This document shows positions 11,610-24,000 of a stretch of DNA of 64,000 nt, piece after piece. Where the stretch lies: positions 13,121,470-13,185,469 of the forward strand of contig NC_092012.1 in assembly GCF_042242105.1 (NCBI RefSeq), in the 5' to 3' direction. A program made the translations under genes and the position numbers. This stretch comes from Pempheris klunzingeri (taxonomy: Eukaryota > Chordata > Actinopteri > Acropomatiformes > Pempheridae). Each line of letters begins with the position of its first letter. Positions within the stretch are counted from its first letter, which is position 1. The notes below the pieces were generated by a model that saw only the letters and a list, made by a program, of their open reading frames with translations, did no database searches and was not told where the DNA came from.

Positions 11610-14600
11610 TCACATGAAGTCCTCATAGTCTTGGGCGTAGCCACCATCAAACTCTGCATAGTCAAGGTCATCTCTCAGCTGTGCTTTCAAACCTCCTCCA
11701 GGTACGACCCCTTTCTTCTTCTTCTTTCCTTTGTTTTGCTGTAAAGGCAAATCAATCACTTTAAAAGATGCATTTGTATATATACACATAAAGAACACAT
11801 ATTCACAGCAAAACAGATTACTGATATGATCTGACAATTCTCTGATTCAACTGTGCAGCAAATTAATTAATCAAACAGACATGTTACATATTACACCTGA
11901 ATTTTAAAAAAATATTCATTTAAATTCTGTATATAAACCAGTTGGTTCTCTACTTCGAGCACACACTGGGTAACCAGGCAAGGTGAACAGCACCCCCTCC
12001 TGAATATTAACTACAGATAATATCTCTGAGAAAAAACAAACATGCAGCCACTCACTTTTTCTTGTTTCTGTTTTTCACTAAGTAGGACTGACAGGGAATT
12101 ACTGACTTTCTTCAAGTCCTCTACTTCCACTGTAAGACGGAGGAGAAAAAAAAAAAAAGTTACTGGTCAAGTCTGCTTTGACGGTTATAGCAAATAAGTG
12201 TAATAATAAATATTCTTCAGTAAGAACCTGCAAGATGCTGGACTTACATGAAATACAGAGTTCCCGAAACAATGAATCCAAGAAACTTGAATAATGCACA
12301 GATTTTTCAAACTGGGATATCTTTTCTTTCAGCAACTTTTCAAACTCTGTGAAGTCTTCTTTGGAAGATGGACACATGGCATCAATCCCAGTGACACTGC
12401 TTGAAGTGCTGCTGACACCTGAAAAAATTAAATAAAAAAAAAGACGCTTGATGGTTCTTCTAAGGACATGCACATGCAGATTCACAGATGCAGAGTGTTC
12501 TTATATTGGACCTCCAGTGTGTAAAGATGGGCTGAATTTTGGGGGTTCTGAGGCGTCAGCAGTCAGAGGAAAATGTAGTACAGGAGTGCCAAACTAGCTT
12601 TGTGGTAATTTAGAAACTGTGTCACCATCACGCAGTTTGTCCACCAGAGAGCACTGACAAGTTGATTTTTGACTGTAAAATGTCCCATTCAGAAGGCATC
12701 TTTAAAAATGTGCTGATTGGCTGATATATCTTCATCAGATTTTCTAAAATCCCCCCAAATCAATGTCAGTACATACTTAAGTTGCTCTGGTTAACATCTG
12801 TAGTATGAGAAATTATAACAATTTTAACTATTTGAAAATTGTCACGATATTCATCATTTACTCAAAAAGCAACAAACTGGAGCAAAAGTGAGCTTTTCAC
12901 AAAATATACCTGAACAAAAACTACAAGTGTACAAAGTAAATTACAAATGCAGAGTTAAAATGATCATTTTGTTCAAGCATGTGTAAAGACGTGACTTAAA
13001 TGATATACTGTGACGTCGCCTCTTTTGGTGGCTAGTCTTGAAACCACACATATGAGGGAGAGGCTAAGACAGCAGTGGTGGGGGTTGCAGTGCGTTGCAT
13101 CTTCAGTGTGAACAAAAGGGTACGAATCTGCTTGATTACTCCTTTGGGTTCTTTTACTTTTCACAAAGACCTTAGCAATCCAAGGACAAATTAGACATGG
13201 AATCTAAATTACATATGCTTTCGTAAGCATATGTAGCAGCAGTTGTAAAGTTTAATTTATACAAAAAAAACGAAGACTACTCCCAGTTTGGAGATTTTTT
13301 TAAATCTAAAAAAACAAAAAACATCATGGTCTTACCAAAAGCATCGTTTGCTAGCTCCAAGTCTGCATCTTCCTGTAATTTCTTCACTCTTAACTTCTCT
13401 GAGAGTTGTTCTTCAGGAGTGAGCTCTGCTTCCTGTAATAGCAGATGCCCGAGAATCAAGATTTAACCATCATTTGACACGACAGCAGTTATGTGCTTTA
13501 TAAAACAGAAAACTAAGTGATCAGTGTTAAATTAATTTTTTTTTTTAAAAAACACGGCAAAAAAAACAAACCTTATCCAGCAACTCTTTCTCCATCAGCG
13601 CCTCCTGTTTTTTCTTTAACCGGTTTTCTTTCTCTTTGATCTTCTCCATCAACTTTTTCTTTTCAGAAACCTTCGTCTCTGAAAATTCAAACAATTGTAT
13701 AATAAAATGTGTGAATGAGCAGACAACTTAAGCACTGATTAACCAACAACAAAATCTTTTACATCCTTATGAGACAGGCAGCAATTAAACACATACCTGT
13801 TTTTGTTATCTGTGCTTTTTTCTCCTCATCTTCATCATCATCATCCCAGTTGTCCTGTGAATAAATGAGGGCTAGTTGTCATTTCATTATATAGGGTACA
13901 CACCAAAAACACCAATTACATGACAAAAAACTACCAGACATATCTACGCAAAAACACTGTCCTAATAATACCAGCACTACAATCAGTGAAATTAGATTGT
14001 AATAACAGGATTTTGTTGATCTACAATTTTTTGTTGTGAAATTAATGAATCTGAGCAAGAAAAGAAAAAAGAATCAAAGGATTGAAGAATTTGGTCTCTT
14101 GTAATACTTCTCTGCAACACATGGTTCATTGCTTAAAGAATCAGTTAGATTATTTTATGTGTGACTTTGCGTATGCCTTCAATATGGCAATAAATATTAT
14201 TGAGAATTACCAAAGATAACATTGATATGGTGACTCCAACCACACTACCACTACTTGACACTGCCTCAAGAATGCAGATTTCTGCTCCAATATCCAAAAA
14301 AAAATTGTTACTCATTTAAAACTATTAATCATTCAAATCATTTACCTTCACTTAATTTACATTTCTTTCCCACAATCTGATCTCCAAAATTCAATACTTA
14401 ACTACAGATTTTATAACTAACTCTAAATTTACACATGGACATAAAAACATTACTCAATAAGCTTTGACAAGCAGGCTGTTGCATTCAAGCATATTGCAAA
14501 TACGATAATACCTCATTAAAGTTCACTTGGGATTACAAAGTAATGTATTTATGGCAGTAATTAATTCTATTAGCTCCTGCTTAGCCACCACCATTTTACC

Positions 14601-15880
14601 CTGCTTGCTGAATAAGACTAGTTGAAACTACGGACGACATGAAATCATCAGTTTCTTTAGTTTGGGCACCATATGCGACAGAAAACGGAACAATCGAAGA
14701 GGCCTCTGCCAGCACTTTCCTTTGGTCAATTATCTGAGGTTTCTGGACAGTAAGCATGTCAACAATCAGGCAATAACCACACATCAGTACCGACTAAGCA
14801 CCAACACACACGCCTGTTGTAAGGTCGGAAAGTTCTGGGCCTGGTTCTTGGCTGAGTTGAGTCATCAGTCCAGATGATGATTTCATGGCTAAAGTTGGTT
14901 AGCAAGCTAACGCCGCCTCATGTTGAACGTAACTCCGGCTGAGGGAATTCAGGACAGGACACATATGCTAATCTCCCATAATCATTTAACACAACCTTCT
15001 TTGCTCAGTTGTGGCATAATTATGTACATTAACCACACATTAGACAAATACTCCGAGCCACTTCAGTAAGCGACGCAATCGTCGAGGTTACCTAACATTA
15101 AAGCTCCTTTACTAGGGGGGCTAACGACTTTGCTAGCCAAGTGGCCCGGTAATGGTTAGCTACAAGCTAACGTTACGTTAGCCGAATGTAGCCCGGCTAT
15201 CAAAGAATTATATCGCGAATTACGAACTTCCAAATAAACACAAACAACATTAGCGTTCAGAAATTAATTTAAATCCACAGTAGCCGTCTGGTAAGCGAAT
15301 GCTGACAGTGATATCGGTACGTTGTGACCGTTCAAAACCTAGCATTAGCCTACCGTTGGCTAAATTAGTTACTGCAGGCTACCTGACGGAGCCACATGAG
15401 TTAGCCGTTAGCTAGCATCCAGCTAGCACAGACTCGGATTGACAGCCAGCCTGGACCCGCGGTGAAGCATGGCATCACGGCGGGGGCGACAATGATTCAA
15501 CCCGCCGTTAGCTGGACACGAACCGAACTGGCTAACACCTCCAACAAACAACGGCTAATCGAAACCCCAACTCACCCCGAACGAATATTTGTCATGGTCA
15601 TTTACCTTAACATCTTCATCCTCGTCTTCGCCTTCCCATTTGTCCAACGTTGCTGCTGCTGCTGCCGCCGCCGTCGCCGCCTTTTTAATCGGCTCCTCCA
15701 GCTCGAAGTTGTCAGCGTCTGTAAAAACGACAACATGAAATTTGTTAGTCCAATCCACATTTAACGACTGAGTCTGACAAAAAAAACCGAGTGTTAGGCT
15801 GGTAAAACAGAGACTGTGGGAAGCGGATGATGCCCAGAGAGCTATGCTTCCCAACTTAGTTTCTCACCCCAGTCCGCCAT
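11610..15880 (-). CDS. eif3j: Eukaryotic translation initiation factor 3 subunit J, 8 coding exons, 253 aa
   Basis: eIF3j is a loosely attached eIF3 subunit that binds the 40S decoding centre and helps recruit eIF3 to 40S. Coding exons in transcript order: 15868-15880, 15606-15718, 13797-13854, 13572-13678, 13336-13432, 12248-12418, 12056-12129, 11610-11738; all phases agree. The protein starts MADWDADNFELEEP. An alanine-rich stretch comes next, then the acidic hallmark DKWEGEDEDEDVKDNWDDDD, a charged helix rich in K/E (exon 4), the conserved TPEEQLSEKLRVKKLQE and GIDAM..SS..DFTEF blocks, and a lysine run followed by GVVPGGGLKA. It ends in YDEDFM-like YAQDYEDFM. Human eIF3j is 258 aa. The first coding exon has only 13 coding bases; its ATG is supported by the exact phase into exon 2. 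Confidence 0.97.
14890..15560. promoter_or_regulatory. eif3j: GCTAAC/GTTAGC-rich CpG region in eif3j intron 2
   Basis: Many copies of GTTAGC or its complement GCTAAC occur here, often as inverted pairs (GTTAGCAAGCTAAC at 14898-14911; a cluster at 15155-15183). CpG is richer than in the surrounding AT-rich introns. It lies 0.3-1.0 kb inside the gene from the start codon. Regulatory function is inferred from position and from the same words at two other gene starts. Confidence 0.5.
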
Positions 15881-16064
15881 GTTGGCTGTGTTGGTTGTGT
15901 TTGACAGGCTCGCAGTGGAGTCAGTGCTGCAGCCCGTTGGCCACGCTCACACTCAGCTCCCTCCTTCTGGACGTCACCGCGAGAGTGCCTATCTCATGTC
16001 ATGGCTCCCCCGGACTGCCTCAGGACACACGACACTGATCCGGCACCGCGGGCGTTTTTCATTA
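15881..16064 (-). promoter_or_regulatory. eif3j: eif3j 5' UTR and core promoter region
   Basis: This short CpG-containing stretch lies directly upstream of the eif3j ATG. No TATA box is seen, as expected for a housekeeping gene. It ends where the 318-bp tandem duplication begins. The exact transcription start cannot be set from sequence. Confidence 0.5.
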
Positions 16065-16702
16065 ATTAAATGGTAAACATAAGGAGGGTGACATGCTGTG
16101 GGGTTGGCTAATGTGACACTACTGTACATGCAAGGTTTCAGCAGACTGTCCATCCAGTGGTGCTTCCCAAGTCAGAATGATGAGTCAGAGAGAAAATATT
16201 ATAATAAAGCCAAATTACAATGAGTTAGTATGTCAAAATAGTCATAATTCTTTTCTAAATTCAGACTCTTGACTCACTCTAATAATGCATACTTTATTTT
16301 GATAGTGTCCATAATGGTAAGTACAAAATAAAGATGCATATCTTGGATTAAAAGTATTCCACTACAAGTATTTTTTCTTCTTATTAAATGGTAAACATAA
16401 GGAGGGTGACATGCTGTGGGTTTGGCTAATGTGACACTACTGTGTACCTGCAAGGTTTCAGCAGATTGTCCATCCAGTGGTGCATCCCAAGTCAGAATAA
16501 TGAGTCAGATATGAGAGAAAATATAAGTAGTAAATCAAAATTATGAGTTAGTATGTCAAAATAGTTACTTATAGTCATAATTTTTATTTAAAGTCAGACT
16601 CTTGACTCACTCTAATAATGTGTCCATAATGGTAAGTGAAAAATAAAGATGCATATTTTGGATTAAACATATTCCACTTTAAGTGTTTTTTCTTTTCTTC
16701 TT
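16065..16702. repeat. 318-bp tandem duplication
   Basis: Two head-to-tail copies start at 16065 and 16383, both opening with ATTAAATGGTAAACATAAGG. They share GTGACATGCTGTGG, GCAAGGTTTCAGCAGA, TGTCCATCCAGTGGTGC and CCAAGTCAGAAT, and both end in TTTTTTCTTCTT-like sequence. The copies differ by scattered substitutions and small indels, so the duplication is not brand new. They lie between the eif3j promoter and the strc 3' end. Confidence 0.93.
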
Positions 16703-17522
16703 AGGAGCTGTATGTCCACACGTGTTTTGCACAAGACTTTTGCTATAGATGCAGGATATTATTATGAGAATTTTGAGCACTTCAATTGTGCAAAATTAAA
16801 AAGTAAATAAACTGAGGCAAATTGGTTCAGTTTAATGATTTAGGGCTATATTAGATCACACCGGAAAGTGTGCACAACAATACAAAACTCACAGCAAAAA
16901 CAGACTGAAGTTGACCAACACTTATACAATCAGTTGCTTACTGAGCATCATGCATTTGTCATCTGATCAAGATAACGCAGGATGGATATATAAATGTAGC
17001 AAACATTATAGCTCTTACTCTGACAAAAATATTATATAATTTCACAAAAATATATCACTTTGTAGGTTTGCAACACAATGTTGATTTGTTCATAATAACT
17101 GTATAATAAGTATGTTCAAATTTTAAAGTGTTTGGGTTGCTTTTCTGGGTATGGCGTCACATCCCTGAGAAGGATATACTGATACAGTAGGGGTTCATAC
17201 AGGCTTATCAAAAAATAAATACATAAATAAATAAGTAAGGCAAGTGTAATAAAATAACTGCTGGTTAGACTTTGTGGATATACTGTTTATACTGTCAAAA
17301 TGTATGTTTTTTATCATCATTATATTAATTTGGTTCCCTCTGTGCTGAATGTAATGTCAAAGTGATAGTTGCACAACATAAATTACAACCTAATTAAATA
17401 CAGTATATCGAAATCCCGAAGTGCTGCTTTTTTCAGAGAGGTTCGGTATTGCACAGATAGATGAGATGATCTTGGTTTTGTGGGTGAGGAGGTGCGTCCT
17501 GATCCGACAGGGGTGAGTGGGG
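16703..17522. other. Interval downstream of strc; probable strc 3' UTR plus intergenic sequence
   Basis: No coding exon is seen. On the minus strand an ATTAAA (plus-strand TTTAAT at 16831-16836) could end the strc transcript about 690 bases after its stop codon, but this is weak evidence. The sequence is AT-rich with scattered AAATA runs. Confidence 0.35.
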
Positions 17523-17632
17523 TCATGTGCCAGGGCAGATCAGTTCAGGGCAGGGCAGGACGATCAGCAGCATCAGCAGTCCCAGTATGAGACACAGAGG
17601 ACTGTGGCTCAGTGCCCGCCCTAGTGATCTCC
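17523..17632 (-). CDS. strc: strc terminal exon encoding a hydrophobic tail
   Basis: This exon is 2.9 kb from the previous one, across the Tc1 insertion. The donor after PVDFR leaves phase 1 and the acceptor CCTGTAG/GG restores the frame. It encodes [20 protein letters not shown] plus [16 protein letters not shown] and then stops. The short hydrophobic segment near the C-terminus fits a membrane-anchor or GPI-type signal, as in related otoancorin and mesothelin, but no clear omega site can be assigned. Confidence 0.8.
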
Positions 17633-17977
17633 CTACAGGAACAAAGTGAAAGCCATATAAACGTAGAGCCACGCAAAATATGATCCCCCAGGGTTTTCAG
17701 TATTTGTATATCATAACAGGAAACATCGTGAAGCAAATTTCATTTACACTTTCTGGGGTCGTCCAGTTGTGATACTCCGGTATTAGTGGTACGTTTCTGT
17801 TTTTTTCAAAAGTTGCTATGGAAACATGCAATGAAGATAATAATACTCATCAAACCCGTGTCTGTCTCTTGTCATATGGTGCAAGATTGTAAATTCCAAG
17901 AAAGCATAATATCATACACATAAGGAGCTCACAACGATTCAGGGATTGCTGTAAAATGAAACACAGTAAGTCTATCA

Positions 17978-18031
<54 letters not shown>

Positions 18032-21000
18032 GAGAGAGAGAGTTGTGAGATAGTTAAAGCACATATAAACGCTTCAACTGTGTCCCAATTCCACACTGAA
18101 TACTAGTCTAACAAGGGTTTTGCGTATAAAATGCGCACACACTTAATATGAGAATGAAAGACCCTTTGTGTAGGATTTGATCATATATGGCTTTGGCAAC
18201 TGCTTGTGGTATACTTAGAATAATCGGTGGGAAATAACCACCAGGTTTGTCTCACTTTTCTACAAGCAAAAACTTATGCCATCAGAATAATTTGAAAGAT
18301 ATTACAATTATATTTTTAAAAAAATCTACACATAGGGGATTTAAGTACACTCAAAGATGCCTGTATGCATTTTGAATTAGCTTTAGTTGTGAGTATACTG
18401 CTCATTCACAAATGACATAGAGGAGCTACTTACAGCTGGAAAAAATTAACACAAATTGCAGATGATGCTGAGACAGCTCCAGGATGATCTCATACAAGAA
18501 AACAAAAAACATAGAGTATTACATCTTTGCAAAAACATTTTGCACATTGTCTTGCTTTCTGATGTCAGTGCAGAGCCTGCATGTGTATATAATGTTTCTG
18601 TATATACAGTGGGCCAAAAAAGTATTTAGTCAGCCACCAATTGTGCAAGTTCTCCCACTTAAAAAGATGAGAGAGGCCTGTAATTTTCATCATAGGTACA
18701 CTTCAACTATGAGAGACAGAATGGGGGGAAAGAAACATTGTAGGATTTTTAATGAATTAATTGGTGAATTCCTCTGTAAAATAAGTATTTGGTCACCTAC
18801 AAACAAGCAAGATTTCTGGCTCTCACAGACCTGTAACTTCTTTAAGAGGCTCCTCTGTCCTCCACTCGTTACCTGTATTTATGGCACTTGTTTGAACTCG
18901 TTATCAGTATAAAAGACACCTGTCCACAACCTCAAACAGTCACACTCCAAACTCCACTATGGCCAAGACCAAAGAGCTGTCAAAGGACACCAGAAACAAA
19001 ATTGTAGACCTGCACCAGGCTGGGAAGACTGAATCTGCAATAGGTAAGCAGCTTGGTGTGAAGAAATCAACTGTGGGAGCAATTATTAGAAAATGGAAGA
19101 CATACAAGACCACTGATAATCTCCCTCCATCTGGGGCTCCACGCAAGATCTCACCCCGTGGGGTCAAAATAATCACAAGAACAGTGAGCAAAAATCCCAG
19201 AACCACACAGGGGGACCTAGTGAATGACCTGCAGAGAGCTAGGACCAAAGTAACAAAGGCTACCATCAGTAACACACTACGCCGCCAGGGACTCAAATCC
19301 TGCAGTGCCAGTCGTGTCCCCCTGCTTAAGCCAGTACATGTCCAGGCCCGTCTGAAGTTTGCTAGAGAGCATTTGGATGATCCAGAAGAGGATTGGGAGA
19401 ATGTCATATGGTCAGATGAAACCAAAATAGAACTTTTTGGTAAAAACTCAACTTGTCGTGTTTGGAGGAGAAAGAATGCTGAGTTGCATCCAAAGAACAC
19501 CATACCTACTGTGAAGCATGGGGGTGGAAACATCATGCTTTGGGGCTGTTTTTCTGCAAAGGGACCAGGACAACTGATCCGTGTAAAGGAAAGAATGAAT
19601 GGGGCCATGTATCGTGAGATTTTGAGTGAAAACCTCCTTCCATCAGCAAGGGCATTGAAGATGAAACATGGCTGGGTCTTTCAGCATGACAATGATCCCA
19701 AACACACCGCCCGGGCAACAAAGGAGTGGCTTCGTAAGAAGCATTTCAAGGTCCTGGAGTGGCCTAGCCAGTCTCCAGATCTCAACCCCATAGAAAATCT
19801 TTGGAGGGAGTTGAAAGTCCGTGTTGCCAGCGACAGCCCCAAAACATCACTGCTCTAGAGGAGATCTGCATGGAGGAATGGGCCAAAATACCAGCAACAG
19901 TGTGTGAAAACTTTGTGAAGACTTACAGAAAACGTTAGACCTCTGTCATTGCCAACAAAGGGTATATAACAAAGTATTGAGATGAACTTTTGTTATTGAC
20001 CAAATACTTATTTTCCACCATAATTTGCGAATAAATTCTTTAATTTCTTTAATTTTTTTTTTTTCTCATTTTGTCTCACATAGTTGAAGTGTACCTATAA
20101 TGAAAATTACAGGCCTCTCTCATCTTTTTAAGTGGGAGAACTTGCACAATTGGTGGCTGACTAAATACTTTTTTGCCCCACTGTATTATGTTTATTTAAT
20201 TTCTCTTTTTTTAATTGTTTGCTTTATGTCCGTCTCTCGAGCTGCAATAACCGTAAACTTTCCCCACTGTGGGATCAATAAAGTTTATCTTATCTTATCT
20301 TGTGACTTCTATTTAGTGCAAACATCTTTCCTCAAAGACTCTATATGATGAATATTAGTGTATAACATCCTGTAGTGTATGGTATCGGTATGGAATTGGG
20401 ACACATGTCTACCAAATAAACCGGATTTTGTGTTAACAAGAACAATTAAATAAGCTACTGAAAGTCACCCTTCTTTACAATTATCAGTGGACAGCAAGAG
20501 TTTCAAAGATTTCAGTGGTTCACCTCTGAAGTCTACTGGCCGGTCCTCCCAGGGTGTCAGAACCATAGCCAGAGCTGTCCTCTGAACATCTGACAGAGCA
20601 GAGAGCTGCTCCTCAGTTACTGCAGCAGCCTGCTCATAGGAGAACATGCTGATCTGAGTCTGGTGAAACACCACCTTCAGACAATGATACAGCAGAGAGA
20701 TACACACATAGAAACAGAGACAACATGAGGATTAATGTTTTGGACTCTGACATCGTCTTAACGTATTAAGATTATTATTCGTATTAACTGTTGACTTACA
20801 GCAAATTTATCACTTGGTATCGCTGAGATAGCCATGGGTGTTATTCCTTCAATTTGCTCTTTCACCAATGCTGACATTGCCATGTCTGGTAGACCAGCTG
20901 TAAAAACGGCAAAATGTTTAAAAGGGAGTGAAGTACTGCCAACACAGAAACAAAAACAGCAATAAGAGAGTGACGGAATACATTTAGAGGACATTGAGAA

Positions 21001-24000
21001 AGCAAACACTAAAAACTAAATGGGTTTTAGTACGCATCAGATTTGACTGAGCAGCATAAATAAGATTTGCGCCAGATTGACACTAAGGACAATTGATGCT
21101 TTTTTCCCAGTACCATATAATTTAATACTGCTGTCAGTGAACAGTGAAATAAGCCACAGATTGAACCTAGCAGCTTCATAGTGTTGGTGAATAGAGGTTT
21201 GAGAATATTGTAAATTGGTAAAAACCACACAGTGAAGATGGTGAATGCAGAATACCTGCCAGAACTCCGATCTCAATGAAGACATCAGATTCCCACGCAC
21301 TCATAGATCCAAAAGCAAGGCTGTGGGACAGCAGCTCGACAAGAGCCTGCAGCTGCTCCTCTGAGCAGGACAGCCTGAGCTGACCCAGCCACAGCACTGC
21401 CTTACTGCAGCCACCAGGGAGAGACACAGTACAAGGAGTGTGTGACCGAATAATGTCAGCGGCTGAGTCATTCAAGCGTATAACGTCAGGGCTCGAAAGT
21501 AAGTCATTAAATAGTTCCTGTAAAAGTGTTTCTATGTGCTCACCTGAACTCTACGGCATTGAAAAAATTAATCTCTGTGGTTTTAGCTCCGCACACGATG
21601 TGTCCCATTGCCACCAGTGTGCTGGAGTCAAGCTGGCTCGGACTCTGCTTGGTGGAGTTCAACACGGTGCCAAACAGTGCAGCCAGCTGGGAAAGCAAGA
21701 GTTATGATTCAGAAATGCTCTTTAAACACATGTTCAGTTTATTCCTGTTGCTACACCTTGTGTATAAATAATAATAAAAATATAAATGTCTATAAATAAA
21801 CTATGAATGACAAAATATCAGGATAAAAAGGTTTAATCTTTGCCTCCCTGCCAACTATGACAACTGTGGAACATCAGTTGTTGGATATTATACTTATGTC
21901 CCGAACTGCCATATTTCATCTAATATCAGTCAAGTATTAGTCCTTCATTTACTTATATGATTGCTTTCTATTTATATCAATCAGGTCTGAAATTAAATTT
22001 TGTGTGGTTCCCACTAAGCAGCGATCAGCCTAGAGTTTAATACAGGTCAATTAATTATGAACGGCAAACAAATGCCTGCATCAGCTGCAGTTAATTAGCA
22101 TCTGCCTGTTAATCAGGATCACATTTTCTCAGTTGCTATGGAATAATGCAAATGAGATTACACATTTGATGTGTAGAAAGTATTTTAGTAAAACAAAAAA
22201 ATGTCAGAAAATCCTATTCTGTTCTCAACTTTTTCAGTTTTGACTGGATACGTACAGCAGTTGATGCAGACAGTGTAGTAAATCTATGTAATGAGTCGTT
22301 AGCTGCTACCTGTCTGCTGTTCCAGGAGCTGACAGCACCCATAGCAGCAATGGTCCTTCGCTCAGTGAGTCGGAGGCTGCTCAGCTCCTCTAGTGACAGC
22401 TCTAACGCTATCCCACCCAGCTGAGAGATCAAAGACTGGGAGAAGGACGAGACGGGGCCGTACATCTGCATGCGCACATGTCATCCCAGAAGCACCCGGT
22501 AGAGACAGAACAGACACACATTATTAACACCTGGACTGAGGATGGAAAACTACCCCGTACACTGACATCAGAGAGGTCATTAAACGGTCAGAAGTTATAA
22601 ATCTCACCTGTTTGACTTTCTTGAGCACCTGTCTGTGTTGGTAGGTTGCCAGGAACGGGTCATGACCCATCAGCTCCAGACAGTTGGAGAAGGCAGAGGA
22701 GGACATGCTTGTCAGGCTGCTGGAGGTCCAGGCAGAGGGAGCTGTTGTATGCAGAATCTCACAGGTAGGAACCATAGGAGTCGCTGGAAAAGGACACAAA
22801 CAAATATCTGATCAGAACATAAAACATATGACTATATGTAAGCATATAAAAATCAATAACTTATATTCTAAATAAAAAATATTCACATTTTACTTTTTGT
22901 GTTAATTTTCATTACTAAAACAAAAAAGAATTACAATGATTTTGAGATGATGGACATACATTAAAGGAATAATTTGACATTGGACATGGAGCATCTGCTG
23001 GTTGCCTGGCAACCTCACACTGATGGCAAGACTGTACAGATAGGCCCCATGAAATAGATTTTTGTACGTCTTAAACAAAGACGTTATAGCGTGTTCACTG
23101 GTAAGCTTAAGAAATGCTAATAGGTGGATTTTGCTACAGTTTCTAGTCTTTGTGCTAAGCTAAGCTAATTGGCTGCTGGCTTTAGAACGCACAGATATGA
23201 GACATCAATCTTCTCATCTATCTCTCTGAATGTATATATACCAAAATATCAAACTATTTCTTTGATAATAGTCTGTCCGTTTAACTGAGTTGGTTACAGA
23301 AGATGACACCTGGTGTGTTTCCCCATAATATCGAACTATTCCTCATCAGGGAAGAGATTTTAGGAACCCAAGTGATGCTCACGTGAATTATGATTTATTT
23401 TGAGGAAGCCCAGGAAAAACTGAAGAACAAACTGCTGCCTTTCAAAAAGTTTCCTCCTCTCGTCCATGTCTGAGCATTGGCTCCCCACGCTCCCGCGTTC
23501 CCACTGATGCTGGCTCATGAACAGCTTCTCTATGCGCCCCACAGTCATCAGCGCCTGGGGGAACACAAACAAGAACACACACACGGACATGTCGAGACAC
23601 AGACACACACGCCAATGGTTTATGGGAAAACAGGAACTTCACAACCTGATCCTGACACCTACTGGAGACGTGACACCTTAGGGATTTGTTTACAGCCTTT
23701 GTTGGCCTAACCTGCCATGGGATCAAGTGGCAATCCCTACACCTCACTATGGATTTCTGGACATCGAATGAATCAGGAGTGAATTTAACTTTTTTCTCAA
23801 TCTGGGGAGCAAACTGTACAATGTAAAGAGAAATTTAGATGTAATACCGAATGAACTGAAATACGGCAGAAAACTCACCCGGGAAATCTCCTGCAGTTTT
23901 TTGTCAGGCAGGAAAAAGAGAAAGCGGTCCACCTGACTGAGTGTGGTCTGGTTCCAGTTGTTGACCGGGCTGCGAGGAAACGTAAGAGCACTTCATCATC

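Noticed and set aside
18484-18912. Plus-strand open frame of 142 codons before the Tc1 transposase
   Set aside because: It crosses the left inverted repeat of Tc1 and the flanking intron, so it is a chance frame.
18940-19721. Open frames antisense to the Tc1 transposase (222 and 62 codons)
   Set aside because: They mirror the transposase coding sequence and have no features of their own.
21493-21543. A very short intron (26 or 52 bases) in strc joining exon 26 to ELFNDLLSS
   Set aside because: Too short for normal splicing; the acceptor at 21405 gives a proper intron, correct phase and better agreement with stereocilin.
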